NCBI RefSeq assembly: GCF_001571405.1
Contig: NZ_BCNX01000007.1
Location: forward strand, 284,564 to 348,563
DNA: 64,000 nt
Direction of reading: 5' to 3'
Origin: Methanoculleus thermophilus
GTDB lineage: Archaea; Halobacteriota; Methanomicrobia; Methanomicrobiales; Methanoculleaceae
Position numbers and translations under genes: made by a program
Shown: piece by piece, positions 63,812-64,000 of the stretch
Layout of the letters: each line of letters begins with the position of its first letter
Numbering within the stretch: position 1 is the stretch's first letter
Notes under the pieces: model-generated
Told to the model about the DNA's origin: nothing
What the model saw: only the letters and a program-made list of their open reading frames with translations
Databases searched by the model: none

Positions 63812-64000
63812 TTATGGCTTCACCTGACGCGGATTCCCACTGGACATCGCATTGCAGGGGGGAGGGGACAGGGGAGGGGGGAGCATCGGTTGCCCCAGGA
63901 TGACGGACCTGACCGTCAAAAAGACCGGTCCACGGAGGTCCACCTTTCTGTTGTGGTCGGTGATATACCGCATCGCGTACTCCTCGATGCGCAGGTTGAT
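63812..64000 (-). CDS. Possible C-terminal end of a minus-strand gene (partial)
   Basis: From the window edge the minus strand is open to a TAA at 63812-63814. The first 35 codons ([20 protein letters not shown], then [18 protein letters not shown]) look protein-like; the last 25 fall in G-rich low-complexity DNA (PPPLSPPP). I do not recognise the family, and it may be a shadow frame. Confidence 0.35.
   Translation of the reverse strand: MNLRIEEYAMRYITDHNRKVDLRGPVFLTVRSVILGQPMLPPPLSPPPCNAMSSGNPRQVKP

Overview
The window is a stretch of chromosome from a hydrogenotrophic methanogenic archaeon, most likely a member of the Methanomicrobiales close to Methanoculleus. The evidence is the methyl-coenzyme M reductase operon (mcrB-D-G-A), a formylmethanofuran dehydrogenase operon (fwdD-B-A-C), a complete Ech-type [NiFe] hydrogenase operon, archaeal ribosomal and cell-division genes in the order ftsZ-secE-spt5-rpl11-rpl1-rpl10-rpl12, archaeal tRNA editing (DtdA), TATA boxes ahead of genes, and high GC with AT-rich promoter islands. 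The genus is inference from gene content, not from alignment.

Layout. 0-7 kb: end of an unknown gene, an MFS transporter, a three-gene minus-strand unit (two HTH regulators and a zinc-binding helicase) and the hydrogenase maturation gene hypF. 7-13 kb: the minus-strand information-processing operon dtdA-ftsZ-secE-spt5-L11-L1-L10-L12. 13-17 kb: a small Cys-rich protein, moeA and a moeA-binding-protein fusion. 17-27 kb: ileS, a Thg1-like enzyme, a PRC-barrel protein, an M50 protease with CBS domains, a repeat-rich noncoding stretch (22.5-23.4 kb), and a minus-strand unit of radical SAM/HhH enzyme, MptE-like pterin kinase and RCK-DHH protein, then tRNA-Lys(CTT). 27-33 kb: a divergent ABC exporter whose first permease carries a PrsW-like protease domain, a zinc-ribbon protein and a B12/radical SAM protein. 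33-43 kb: two PRC-barrel/DUF2795 paralogues, a radical SAM/HhH protein, a geranylgeranyl reductase-type flavoprotein, a TPR protein, an HNH nuclease gene broken by one TGA, a lipoprotein, a membrane Clp-fold protease and DNA polymerase IV. 43-55 kb: the mcr operon (minus) and fwd operon (plus) diverge from a 1-kb intergenic region; the fwd operon has a long GC-rich structured leader and is followed by a third moeA paralogue. 55-58 kb: a DEDDh-type exonuclease-like protein, a bacterial-type RNase III with a substituted catalytic Asp, a DUF362/ferredoxin protein and a HIT protein. 58-64 kb: the ech operon, then noncoding sequence and possibly the end of a minus-strand gene.

How the genes fit together. 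Ech uses the ion gradient to drive H2-dependent ferredoxin reduction; reduced ferredoxin feeds the formylmethanofuran dehydrogenase reaction that starts CO2 reduction; MCR releases methane at the end. HypF helps build the Ech NiFe site, and the three MoeA-type proteins fit the molybdo- or tungstopterin demand of FwdB. No CRISPR array, insertion sequence, integrase or recognisable prophage was found. The points most worth a second look are the permease-PrsW fusion, the fwd leader RNA, the TGA-interrupted HNH gene, the RNase III active-site change, the family of short GCACC/GGTGC hairpin repeats, and the operator-like palindrome in the mcr promoter.
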